NCBI RefSeq assembly: GCF_000018545.1
Contig: NC_012587.1
Span: 2,418,001 to 2,482,000, forward strand
DNA from: Sinorhizobium fredii NGR234
Lineage (GTDB): Bacteria; Pseudomonadota; Alphaproteobacteria; Rhizobiales; Rhizobiaceae
Direction of reading: 5' to 3'
DNA length: 64,000 nucleotides
Part shown: positions 54,225 through 62,197 of the stretch, in pieces
Position numbering within the stretch: position 1 is the stretch's first letter
How the letters are laid out: each line of letters starts with the position of its first letter
Program-made: the position numbers and the translations under genes
Notes under the pieces: model-generated
Told to the model about the DNA's origin: nothing
The model's input: only the letters and a program-made list of their open reading frames with translations
Databases searched by the model: none

Positions 54225-54812
54225 TTAGCCCATCACGATGGGCGCAACGCCGATCAGCCAATCATGCAGCTTCCAGATGAAGAGCACATAGGCGACGAGA
54301 CCGATCACGATCGCCAGAATGTCGTTCTGCGCCGATTTGAACACCGGCAGCACGGTTTCGCCGGCGCGTTCGCGTCGTTTCAGCGAGATGCGCAAGATCA
54401 CCGCCCAGGCGAGAAAGGACCCGAAAAGCAGCACCGATGACGTCTCGCCATTCGCAAGCAGATGTGCCAGCGCCCAGATCTTGATCGACAGGATCTGCGG
54501 ATGCTTGACCGCGACGGCGATGCGCCCCGACGGCAGGAAACCCGCGGCAAGAAAGACAAAGGCAAACAACATCAGCAGCAGGGCAATGTGGCGCAGGAAC
54601 ACCGGCGGATCGTAGAGCATCCCCGTTTCGCCGCGCGCCTGGCCGAATCCGTAGATGATAAGACAGAGGCCGACGAGGCTGACGAGCGCATAGAGCCCCA
54701 TCCAGGCGCCCTTGCCGCGGCTCTTGATGAAGCCGGCGCGAATATCGGGCGCAACCACACGGACGAGGTGCATGCCGAGGAAGATTACGATACCGAGGAC
54801 CAAAAAAGCCAT
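54225..54812 (-). CDS. NnrU family membrane protein
   Basis: A 195-aa protein with about six transmembrane helices. The N-terminal VLGIVIFLGMHLVRVVAPDI and the motifs GLCLIIYGFGQAR, KHPQILSIKIWALAHLLANG and HDWLIGVAPIVMG are typical of NnrU, found near nitrite and NO reductase genes in Rhizobia and Rhodobacter. No denitrification gene is near, so the link is by family only; the relation to methyltransferase-like isoprenylcysteine carboxyl methyltransferases is also possible. It is a single gene. Confidence 0.87.
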   Translation of the reverse strand: MAFLVLGIVIFLGMHLVRVVAPDIRAGFIKSRGKGAWMGLYALVSLVGLCLIIYGFGQARGETGMLYDPPVFLRHIALLLMLFAFVFLAAGFLPSGRIAVAVKHPQILSIKIWALAHLLANGETSSVLLFGSFLAWAVILRISLKRRERAGETVLPVFKSAQNDILAIVIGLVAYVLFIWKLHDWLIGVAPIVMG

Positions 54813-55060
54813 TACTCACCCGCCGCTAGATTTGCCGCTTCCGGACACCCGGATTTCGAACGCCATCGATCAACAAATCTTGGCGCGATGCAAGCGCTTC
54901 CCCGCTTCGAGCCTTGCTGATCCCGCATTATCCCTTTGTTTACCATCGCATAACGATATCCCCTGCAAATTCCAGCGGGATCAAAGGATTGCCGCATTGT
55001 TGAAGAAGGGACGGCGAGAACCACTCGTCGCATCCGCTGATTCTCCCAGAAGCCGTCCCT

Positions 55061-56065
55061 ATGCCACGCAAGATCCTCGCGCTCTCCCTTTGTCTTTTTC
55101 CCACGGCGACGCTCGCCGATCCGCCGGCGGCACGCCTGCCCGCCAAGGAAAAGCAGCTCGTCATCGTCTCCTTCGATGGCGCGCACGACAACGCTCTGTG
55201 GGAAAAGAGCCTTTCCATGGCGAAGCGCACCGGCGCGCATTTCACCTATTTTCTTTCCTGCACCTTCCTGATGACCAAGTCGGACGCAAGGCAGAGCTAC
55301 AAGGCGCCGGGCCAGAAGGCCGGCCGCTCGAATGTCGGCTTCGCCCAGAGCCGCGGGGAGATCGCCATTCGTGCCGGCCATATCTGGCAGGCGCATCTCG
55401 AGGGCCACGACATCGGCAGCCATGCCTGCGGCCATTTCGACGGTAAGGGCTGGAGCGAGGCGGACTGGGAGAACGAATTCGCTTCCTTCCGCACCTCCCT
55501 CGTTGACGCCTGGGAAAAGGCTGACAAGCCGGAGGCCGAACCGCAAGGTTGGGCAGACTTCGCCCGCAACGGCATCAAGGGATTCCGCGCGCCCTACCTT
55601 TCCTTGAGCGACGGGCTGATGCCGGCACTCGAAGCCTTCAAGTTCACCTATGATGCGAGCCTCGTCACCAAGGGACCGGGCTGGCCGACGACTGCGGACG
55701 GAATGCCGCGCTTCGGCCTGCCGCTCATCCCCGAGGGTCCCTCGCACCGCCGGGTGATTGGCATGGACTACAACCTGTTCATCCGCCACTCGATGGGCGT
55801 CGAAAACCGGAAGGACAGCGCCCGCTTCGAGGAACGCACGCTCGCCGCCTACCGTGAGGCATTCCGCAAGGAATATGACGGCGCGCGCATTCCGCTGCAG
55901 CTCGGCTTTCACTTCGTCGAGATGAATGGCGGCGCCTATTGGCGGGCGCTCGACCGCTTCCTGACGGAAACCTGCGGCAAGCCGGACGTCGCCTGCGTCA
56001 GCTATGCGGACGCCTTGCCGCTGATCGAAGACGCAAGAAAGAAGGCGGATCGCTCCGCCTTCTGA
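55061..56065 (+). CDS. Secreted polysaccharide deacetylase-like protein
   Basis: A 334-aa protein with a signal peptide (KILALSLCLFPTATLADPP) and a NodB-type fold: the metal Asp region VSFDGAHDNALWEKSLSMAK, the HxxxH pair in DIGSHACGHFDGKGW, and FRAPYLSLSDGLMPALEAF as the later catalytic loop. The substrate may be cell-wall or capsular polysaccharide. The stop codon and last seven codons are part of a hairpin that fits as the bacA terminator on the other strand. It converges with bacA, 9 bp apart. The start has only a weak ribosome site. Confidence 0.85.
   Translation: MPRKILALSLCLFPTATLADPPAARLPAKEKQLVIVSFDGAHDNALWEKSLSMAKRTGAHFTYFLSCTFLMTKSDARQSYKAPGQKAGRSNVGFAQSRGEIAIRAGHIWQAHLEGHDIGSHACGHFDGKGWSEADWENEFASFRTSLVDAWEKADKPEAEPQGWADFARNGIKGFRAPYLSLSDGLMPALEAFKFTYDASLVTKGPGWPTTADGMPRFGLPLIPEGPSHRRVIGMDYNLFIRHSMGVENRKDSARFEERTLAAYREAFRKEYDGARIPLQLGFHFVEMNGGAYWRALDRFLTETCGKPDVACVSYADALPLIEDARKKADRSAF
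56032..56063 (-). terminator. bacA terminator embedded in the end of the opposing gene
   Basis: AGAAGGCGGA (56040-56049) and TCCGCCTTCT (56054-56063) form a perfect 10-bp stem with a 4-nt loop. Read on the minus strand it is followed by TTTCTTGCG, so it serves bacA, whose stop is at 56075-56077. On the plus strand the same DNA encodes the last residues of the deacetylase (KKADRSAF) and half its stop codon. Confidence 0.78.
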
Positions 56066-56074
56066 CTGTTGCTG

Positions 56075-57337
56075 TTATAGCGCCAGTTCTTCCTGGCCGC
56101 CGGCCTTGATGAACTGCTGGTCGATTTCCGGCAGCGGCTGTTCATAGAGAATGGATTCGAAGGCGCGCAGGCGCTTATGGATGGACAGCAATTCAATGAT
56201 CGTTGTCCACGAGTTGACGAGGTACTGGAATGAACTACTGACCTGCCCGAACGCAGTCAGGATCTGCTGCAAAATACCCATCGTGATCGTTCCGGCAACG
56301 AACGTCGGCACCAAGAAGAAGTACACAAAGACGCTGTCAGCCTGGTTATAGATCGATCTAACCATATTGAAATAGAGATAATGGAAGTACATGCGGAAGT
56401 AATTCCGACGTACATTGTCGAATAGCTCCGCCACAGTGGGAGGCGTCGCGCGCGACTCGTCATCTTCGCCGTATACCAATTCCTTGCGATACGCAGCCTC
56501 TACGCGCTGATTCCTGAAAGCGATACCCGGAAGCTTGACGCCGACGACCGCCAGCAGGACGGTACCGAACATGGACCACACCAGGGCCAGCCAGAACAGC
56601 GAATACGGGACTGCACCCAGGATGGGCAGCTCGGGAACATGCTTCGACAGCGAAAGCAGAAGCGGCAAGAACGCAACCAGGGTCATCACCGCATCAATGA
56701 GATTGACCCCCAGTCCTTCCGAGATATCGGCAAAGCGCATAGTGTCTTCCTGAACACGCTGCGACGCGCCTTCGATATGCCGAAGCCTGGCCCACTGCGA
56801 CATGTAAAATTCGTTCATCGCGGTCCGCCAACGGAACACGTAGTGACTGATCAGGAAGCGTGTAACGACAAAAACGAAGACCGCGACCGCTCCGATTTCC
56901 GAGAACTTTATCAGGAGAGTGTAAAAGTCACCGGCGGTAACCCCGGGCTTGTGCTCCAGCGCCGCCTGCAAAAGATCGAAGAACGGACGGCGCCAATTGT
57001 TGACGGCCAGCGAGACCAAAACGCCGAAGTATGTGGAAAATATTATAAAAATACTTCCCCAAACGGACCAATTGAACCAGCGATGCTCGCGGTCGTAAAA
57101 TCTCCAGGCTCCGCCAAATATACCGCCGCACAAAAGAAAATAGAGATAGAAATACAACTTGTCCGGCGTCACGAAGTAGGTCGCGCCGATCGGTTCGGTC
57201 CCTTCCGCCATTGGCCCGGCACCAAAGGAGACGCCCAAATTGGCTCCGACGGTGTACCAGAATGCGATTGTGACGATCGTCCAGATTATCGCGGACGTAA
57301 AGAAGGGCTTAGGTTGCGGGAAGAAGGATTGGAACAA
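56075..57337 (-). CDS. bacA: BacA, SbmA/BacA-type peptide importer
   Basis: A 420-aa inner-membrane protein starting MFQSFFPQPKPFFTSAIIWT, of the same length as BacA of S. meliloti. It has seven to eight transmembrane helices. Diagnostic stretches are RTAMNEFYMSQWARLRHIEG, ASQRVQEDTMRFADISEGLG and the C-terminal QVSSSFQYLVNSWTTIIELL. BacA imports host NCR peptides and bleomycin-like compounds and is needed for bacteroid survival in legume nodules; it also affects very-long-chain fatty acids of lipid A. Base composition is visibly more AT-rich than its neighbours, especially near 57040-57180. It is monocistronic. Confidence 0.97.
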   Translation of the reverse strand: MFQSFFPQPKPFFTSAIIWTIVTIAFWYTVGANLGVSFGAGPMAEGTEPIGATYFVTPDKLYFYLYFLLCGGIFGGAWRFYDREHRWFNWSVWGSIFIIFSTYFGVLVSLAVNNWRRPFFDLLQAALEHKPGVTAGDFYTLLIKFSEIGAVAVFVFVVTRFLISHYVFRWRTAMNEFYMSQWARLRHIEGASQRVQEDTMRFADISEGLGVNLIDAVMTLVAFLPLLLSLSKHVPELPILGAVPYSLFWLALVWSMFGTVLLAVVGVKLPGIAFRNQRVEAAYRKELVYGEDDESRATPPTVAELFDNVRRNYFRMYFHYLYFNMVRSIYNQADSVFVYFFLVPTFVAGTITMGILQQILTAFGQVSSSFQYLVNSWTTIIELLSIHKRLRAFESILYEQPLPEIDQQFIKAGGQEELAL

Positions 57338-57503
57338 GGGACGGCACTCGCTTTTCTTCGGAGGTCAACGACTTGCCTCCTGATGCGGCCGAAACTAGGG
57401 CAAATTGCGCGCGGCAACAATTACGCAATCCCAATGTTACTGTTATTTCATGAAGCTCCGGGCCGGAGAACGCAGTTCGCAGCCCCCGCAAATCGTCAGA
57501 ATT

Positions 57504-58799
57504 TCAGCGTGCCAAAGCAGCCCCGATCCTGCGCACTTCCAGCACCGCCACCATACCACAGCAGAACAGCACGGCGGCAGCCACCAAGGTCGGCAGCGCA
57601 AAACTTCCGGTCCGCTCCGCCAGCCACCCCGCCACCACCGGCCCGATAATTTGGCCGATGCCGAAAGCGGCGGTCATGAAGGCAAGCGCCCGGCGCGGGC
57701 TTTCCGGTGCAAGCTGCCGGCCGATCTGCAGGCCATAGGCGGTGACCATCATGAAGGTGGCGCCGAGCATCAGCCCGCCGACAAGCGGCGCCACGGACAC
57801 CGGCAGGGAAACGGTCAGAACGAGGCCGACAGCCTCGACCAGCAGCCCCGCGGCATAGACGCCGGCAAGCCCGAGGCGCTGCACGGCGAAACGCCACAGA
57901 TAGATCGACAGCGCAGCGCTGACGCCGGTGATCAGCCAGGCGAGAAATTCGACGCTGTGACCGCCGCTTGTGTCGCGCGCCATCGCAACGAGGAAGGTCG
58001 CGGTGATCACGTAGCCGAAGCCGAAGAAGCCATAGGTGAGCGTCACGACGGTCAGCGGCCGCGTCCAGGTGAGCGGCGCCTCGCGCCCGCCGCCGTTGCC
58101 CAGGTGATCGCTGCCCGGCAGCAGGGCGGCAACGAGAACGGTGCCGGCGAGCGCCACACCCGCGCCGGTGAACCAATCTCCCTGCGAGGCGGAGAAACCG
58201 GCGGCCCCGGCGAGCGGCGCCGCCCAGACACAGATCGACGAAAGTGCAATGCCGAAGCCGACACCGCCGAAATGCACCGACGGCACATGTTCGGATTTTG
58301 CGCGTAGCCCCTGCCCCAGCACGATCCCGGAGACGAAGATCATCGCAAAGGCGCTCGCCAGGCCGGCGAGGAAACGGATGATCGAATAGACGAGCACCGA
58401 CGAGCTAAGCCCCATTGCCGCGAGCAGCAGTGTCGTGGCGGCGAGTGCCGCAAGACCGATCCGCCGCTCGTGCCCGTGCGCCCAGCCATAGGCGGCAAGC
58501 ACCGCGCCTGCGAGATAGCCGACGAAATTGGCCGAGGCGATCAGCCCGGCATCGGCCGGAGACAGGCCGGCATCCGCCATCATCGCCGGCAGGATGGGCG
58601 TGTAGGAGAAGCGGCCGAAGCCCATCGCGACCGCCATGGCGATGGCGCCGGCGATCGCCGTCGCGGCGAGGCTGCCAGCAGAAATCCCGTGAGCAGCAGG
58701 CGGCGGCTCCGCAGCCTGCTCCGTTCGACGCGGACCCGGGCCGTGCATCGGGCCGACGTCCCCTTTATCGCGATCCGGCAATCTATGGAGCGTGCTCAT
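57504..58799 (-). CDS. MFS transporter, YbfB/YjiJ family
   Basis: A 431-aa membrane protein with 12 predicted helices. After a non-conserved 40-residue N-terminus, the family signatures FGRFSYTPILPAMMADAGLS and SANFVGYLAGAVLAAYGWAH begin near residue 60. The second half opens with YGFFGFGYVITATFLVAMAR. YbfB/YjiJ proteins are major-facilitator transporters of unknown substrate. Start is uncertain: a methionine at residue 18 would shorten the tail. It lies downstream of nothing obvious and 101 bp from the map gene on the same strand. Confidence 0.88.
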   Translation of the reverse strand: MSTLHRLPDRDKGDVGPMHGPGPRRTEQAAEPPPAAHGISAGSLAATAIAGAIAMAVAMGFGRFSYTPILPAMMADAGLSPADAGLIASANFVGYLAGAVLAAYGWAHGHERRIGLAALAATTLLLAAMGLSSSVLVYSIIRFLAGLASAFAMIFVSGIVLGQGLRAKSEHVPSVHFGGVGFGIALSSICVWAAPLAGAAGFSASQGDWFTGAGVALAGTVLVAALLPGSDHLGNGGGREAPLTWTRPLTVVTLTYGFFGFGYVITATFLVAMARDTSGGHSVEFLAWLITGVSAALSIYLWRFAVQRLGLAGVYAAGLLVEAVGLVLTVSLPVSVAPLVGGLMLGATFMMVTAYGLQIGRQLAPESPRRALAFMTAAFGIGQIIGPVVAGWLAERTGSFALPTLVAAAVLFCCGMVAVLEVRRIGAALAR

Positions 58800-58900
58800 A
58801 CGTCCTTATTGCATCGCAGCAACAAGGCGACAAATCATTATGATTGAACCTTCGATTAATGGAATCGAACGATCGCAGCCTTGGCGGCACGCCGGTCTGC

Positions 58901-59650
58901 TCAGCCCGGCAGCGTCACCACCAGCGGCCCGGCGCGCGTCACGACGACCGTGTGCTCGTACTGCACCGTAGGGGCCCGTGGTTCGCTGTAGAGCGTCCAG
59001 TCGTCGTCGCCGCCCTCGGCCCAGTGCGCACCCATCGACAGAAACGGTTCAATGGTGAAGACCATGCCTTCCTTCATCCGGCGCCTTTCGGAGGGGTCCG
59101 GCCAGGTGGCGATCTCGGCCGGCTCCTCATGCAACGACCGGCCGATGCCGTGGCTCGCCAGGTTGGTGACGAGCGAATAGCGGTTCTTGCGGGCGAATTC
59201 GCCAATGGCGCTGCCGATCGCCGCCAGCGACTGGTCCGGCCGAACTTGCTTCAGCCCCACCCACATGGCCCGCTTGCCGTCGCGGCAGAGCCGGTCGATC
59301 GCGGTCGTGACTGGCGGCACGGGAAAGGAGGCACCGGTATCGGCAAAGAGACCGTCCTTCTCGGCGGACACATCGATGTTGACGAGATCGCCGGCGCGGA
59401 TCACCCGGCTTCCCGGAATACCGTGGGCGATTTCCTCGTTGACGCTGATGCAGGTCGCACCCGGAAACTTGTAGCAGAGCTCCGGCGCCGAGCGCGCCCC
59501 CGCCTCCTCGAGCACCTTGCGGCCGATCGCGTCGAGTTCCGCCGTGGTGATGCCCGGCTCGAGCGCCTCGCCCATCGCCTGGAGCGCATTGGCGCAGATG
59601 CGGCCGATTTCCTTCAGCCGCTCAAGATCTTCGTCGTTGTTGAGGGTCAT
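58901..59650 (-). CDS. map: Methionine aminopeptidase type I
   Basis: A 249-aa metalloprotease that removes the N-terminal Met from nascent proteins. Metal ligands are recognisable in VNIDVSAEKDGLFADTGASF (two Asp), NLASHGIGRSLHEEPAEIAT (His), GMVFTIEPFLSMG (Glu) and QYEHTVVV (Glu). There is no N-terminal zinc-finger extension. The start at 59650 (MTLNNDEDLE) is chosen; an upstream in-frame ATG adds eight unrelated residues. Rhizobia carry more than one map gene; whether this is the main copy cannot be told. Confidence 0.95.
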   Translation of the reverse strand: MTLNNDEDLERLKEIGRICANALQAMGEALEPGITTAELDAIGRKVLEEAGARSAPELCYKFPGATCISVNEEIAHGIPGSRVIRAGDLVNIDVSAEKDGLFADTGASFPVPPVTTAIDRLCRDGKRAMWVGLKQVRPDQSLAAIGSAIGEFARKNRYSLVTNLASHGIGRSLHEEPAEIATWPDPSERRRMKEGMVFTIEPFLSMGAHWAEGGDDDWTLYSEPRAPTVQYEHTVVVTRAGPLVVTLPG

Positions 59651-59716
59651 TGTGTCTCGCTTTCGCGGCCACATGTAGCGTCCCGGCGCGGCAGATACCA
59701 GTGCCGGCTGGTACCG

Positions 59717-60757
59717 CTACTTGCTCGCTTCCGCCAGCATCTCGCGGACCCGTGGCGCCACCTTGGTGCCGTAAAGCTCGATGCCGCGCATGATCTCACC
59801 GTGCGGCATCGGGCCGATCGCCATCTGCAGCAGGAAGCGATCGTTGCGGAAGAGCCTTTGGTGCGCGACGATCTTTTGCGCCACCGTCTCCGGGTCACCG
59901 AGGAACAGATTGCCGGTCGGGCTGCGTGCCTGGTCGAAATGAGCGCGGCTCGTCGGCCCCCATCCGCGCTCACGGCCGATGCGGTTCATCACCTCCGCCT
60001 GCGGCCCATAAAACTGATCGGCCGCCACATCCGTCGTGTCGGCGATGAAGCCGTGAACATTGATGCTTGTCTTCAGCTTCGATACGTCCTGTCCGGCGCG
60101 CCGCGCCGCCTCGCGGTAGAGATCGAAGAGCGGCGCGAACCGCCGCGGCTCTCCACCGATGATCGCCAGCGCCATCGGCAGGCCGAGCGCGCCGGCGCGC
60201 GCCACCGACTGCGGCGTGCCGCCGACCGCGATCCACAGCGGCAGCGGGTCCTGCAACGGTCGCGGATAGACGCCGCGACCGTCGATCGGCGGCCGCATTT
60301 CGCCGGACCAGGTGACCTTCTCGCTGTCGCGGATCGCCAGCAGGAGGTCCAGCTTCTCGGCAAAAAGCTGATCGTAATCGTCCAGCGACTGGCCGAAGAG
60401 CGGAAAGGATTCGACGAAGGAGCCGCGCCCGGCCATGATCTCGGCGCGACCGTTGGAGACAAGATCGAGCGTCGCGAACTGCTGGAAGACGCGGACCGGA
60501 TCGTCGGAGCTCAGCACCGTCACGGCGCTCGTCAGCCGAATGCGCTTTGTGCGCGCCGCCGCCGCTGCGAGGATCACCGCCGGAGCAGAGGCGGCATAAT
60601 CAGGCCGGTGATGCTCGCCGAGCCCGAAGACATCAAGGCCGACCTGATCGGCAAGTTCGATCTCTTCTATGAGGTTCCTAAGGCGCCGTTGTCCTTCCCC
60701 GCCCTTGTTTTCGGCGTTCGGATCGATATCCGCGAATGTGTAAAGCCCGAGTTCCAT
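59717..60757 (-). CDS. LLM-class flavin-dependent oxidoreductase
   Basis: A 346-aa luciferase-like monooxygenase. The N-terminal [35 protein letters not shown] and [20 protein letters not shown], then [18 protein letters not shown], match the group that uses FMN and NAD(P)H. The substrate is unknown. AGGACGGG precedes the start; a longer open frame upstream is not supported. It is 66 bp from map on the same strand, so an operon is possible. Confidence 0.9.
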   Translation of the reverse strand: MELGLYTFADIDPNAENKGGEGQRRLRNLIEEIELADQVGLDVFGLGEHHRPDYAASAPAVILAAAAARTKRIRLTSAVTVLSSDDPVRVFQQFATLDLVSNGRAEIMAGRGSFVESFPLFGQSLDDYDQLFAEKLDLLLAIRDSEKVTWSGEMRPPIDGRGVYPRPLQDPLPLWIAVGGTPQSVARAGALGLPMALAIIGGEPRRFAPLFDLYREAARRAGQDVSKLKTSINVHGFIADTTDVAADQFYGPQAEVMNRIGRERGWGPTSRAHFDQARSPTGNLFLGDPETVAQKIVAHQRLFRNDRFLLQMAIGPMPHGEIMRGIELYGTKVAPRVREMLAEASK

Positions 60758-60877
60758 ACTGCCCGTCCTGTTTCCGTTTTGACAACAGATAGTTGGCGCA
60801 CGCACGGGCAGCAAATGCTCATCCGGGAAACACATCGTTTCCCGGACAAGTCGATCGATGTCGGCGGACCGTTGTGT

Positions 60878-61099
60878 TCACCTCCCGTGAGCGGCGGACC
60901 GACCACTCCGCCATCTCGCGGCATAAGGGAGCGCGAACATATAGAGGCCACTGAACAACAGCAGGAACAGAGGAAGCAGCGGCGAATAGACGATCCAGGC
61001 GGGCGGCTCACCCAGCGCCATGGCGACGAAATTGGCAGCCACGGTCGCCGTGAAAATGATCGACAGCCAGCGGTGAATTTGCCGAATCCAAGCACTCAT
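60878..61099 (-). CDS. Small two-helix membrane protein of the ArsR operon
   Basis: A 73-residue protein with two hydrophobic helices: RWLSIIFTATVAANFVAMAL and PLLPLFLLLFSGLYMFALPY, separated by GEPPAWIVYS, and a basic C-terminus. GGGAGG stands six bases before the ATG at 61099. It follows the SRPBCC gene after 44 bp, so it is the third gene of the ArsR-controlled operon. It resembles small membrane proteins that accompany SRPBCC genes in other Rhizobia, but its function is not known. Confidence 0.75.
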   Translation of the reverse strand: MSAWIRQIHRWLSIIFTATVAANFVAMALGEPPAWIVYSPLLPLFLLLFSGLYMFALPYAARWRSGRSAAHGR

Positions 61100-61143
61100 T
61101 AAAACCTCCCAGGAAATTCGATGACATACGGTTCTCGCCGGCT

Positions 61144-61563
61144 TCAATCGAGCCGTGCCAGAACCTGCTCCAGATTTGCAAGGAACTGCGGCCACCCGGT
61201 CTTGGCGCCACCAAAGGCCTGGCGCTGCTCCGGCCGGAAGCCCGACTGCTCCATCCGTAGCTGGGTCCCTGTGGTCGTTGGCGTGAGGGTGAACGTCACC
61301 ACGCTCTTGAGGTCGAAGGCCGCATCCTCGTGCGCGAAATTCCAGGTGTATGTCAGCCTTCTGTTCGGCTCCACGGCAAGCACCTCGCAGTCCAGCACAC
61401 CACCCCATTCTCCGCGCAGATTGAAACGATGACCGACGACGGCCTGAAAGTCGTTCTTCATCAGCCATTCCTCGATGAGGTGCGGTTGGGTGAGCGCGTG
61501 CCAGATCTTTTCGGGCGGATGCGGTATGTCGCGTTCGACCACGACGGTGTGGATTTCATTCAT
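61144..61563 (-). CDS. SRPBCC (AHSA1-type) lipid/ligand-binding protein
   Basis: A 139-aa START-like protein. The opening VVVERDIPHPPEKIWHALTQ, then EEWLMKNDFQAVVGHRFNLR, and TYTWNFAHEDAAFDLKSVVT are typical of the AHSA1/SRPBCC group, which binds hydrophobic ligands or assists chaperones. The C-terminal GGAKTGWPQFLANLEQVLAR is also normal. The ATG overlaps the ArsR stop by 4 bp. ArsR-SRPBCC pairs are common and mostly self-regulated; the inducer is unknown. Confidence 0.9.
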   Translation of the reverse strand: MNEIHTVVVERDIPHPPEKIWHALTQPHLIEEWLMKNDFQAVVGHRFNLRGEWGGVLDCEVLAVEPNRRLTYTWNFAHEDAAFDLKSVVTFTLTPTTTGTQLRMEQSGFRPEQRQAFGGAKTGWPQFLANLEQVLARLD

Positions 61564-61883
61564 TGGTCCATCCTTTTCAGCAAATCTTCGAGGTTGTCGA
61601 AACGGTTCTGCCAGAATTCAGCCATTTCGCTTGTCCAGTCGACCAAGGGGGCGAGCGCCCCGAGTTGGGCGCTGTAATAGGTGTGGCGACCTTGATGGCG
61701 ATCACGAACCAGGCCGGCCTGCTTCAGCAGGCCGAGATGCTTGGAGACGACTGGCTGCGAGACACCGGCCCGCTCCGTCAGCGCTCCGACCGTTCTTTCC
61801 CCTTCGCGGCAGAGTCGTTCAAAAAGGGCCCGCCGCGTTGGATCGGCGAGCGTCCTGAAAAGAACATCCTGAGCCTCTGACAT
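61560..61883 (-). CDS. ArsR-family transcriptional regulator
   Basis: A 107-aa winged-helix repressor. The helix-turn-helix is ERAGVSQPVVSKHLGLLKQA, followed by the wing GLVRDRHQGRHTYYSAQLGA. It has no CxC metal motif, as expected for the subgroup that partners SRPBCC proteins. The start lies 10 bp from a 16-bp-arm palindrome that is almost certainly its operator. It leads a three-gene operon (ArsR, SRPBCC, small membrane protein). Confidence 0.92.
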   Translation of the reverse strand: MSEAQDVLFRTLADPTRRALFERLCREGERTVGALTERAGVSQPVVSKHLGLLKQAGLVRDRHQGRHTYYSAQLGALAPLVDWTSEMAEFWQNRFDNLEDLLKRMDQ

Positions 61884-61892
61884 GTCGAATCT

Positions 61893-61933
61893 ATACCTGG
61901 TTGGCTATGAATTTCATATAGCCAACCAGGTAT
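61893..61933. promoter_or_regulatory. Large palindromic operator of the ArsR operon
   Basis: A perfect inverted repeat with 16-bp arms (ATACCTGGTTGGCTAT at 61893-61908 and its complement at 61918-61933) flanks a 9-bp centre. It is directly upstream of the regulator and matches the GTTGGCTAT/ATAGCCAAC core seen before other ArsR-SRPBCC operons. It should bind the regulator and hide the promoter. Confidence 0.85.
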
Positions 61934-62197
61934 ACGTGCGTCAAGCCTGCACCTGGATCGGATGAAACCTCCCAGGAAACGTGCGGACAAAGCTGTCGGC
62001 CGCACCGCGTGGAACGGCGCAACATAGGTTTGCGGATCAATTGGCAACGATGCTTTTCAGGCATCGTGCGCATGGCGGGGATGTCAGCGGCAAGGCGCCC
62101 CCAATATACCCCATTGACTATGCAATTCGCGACGAATGCTGGAGCCCACGCCCTGGGGAGAAAGCGCGACCAGCGACGGGAAAAGCAGACCGCCCGG
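61934..62197. other. Intergenic region between glpK and the ArsR operon, no gene seen
   Basis: This stretch lies between the ArsR operator and the glpK stop. It should hold the promoter of the ArsR operon and the end of the glpK transcript. The block CCTCCCAGGAAA occurs both at about 61969 and at about 61106, once upstream and once inside the operon. No terminator is clear and no open frame is credible. Confidence 0.5.
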
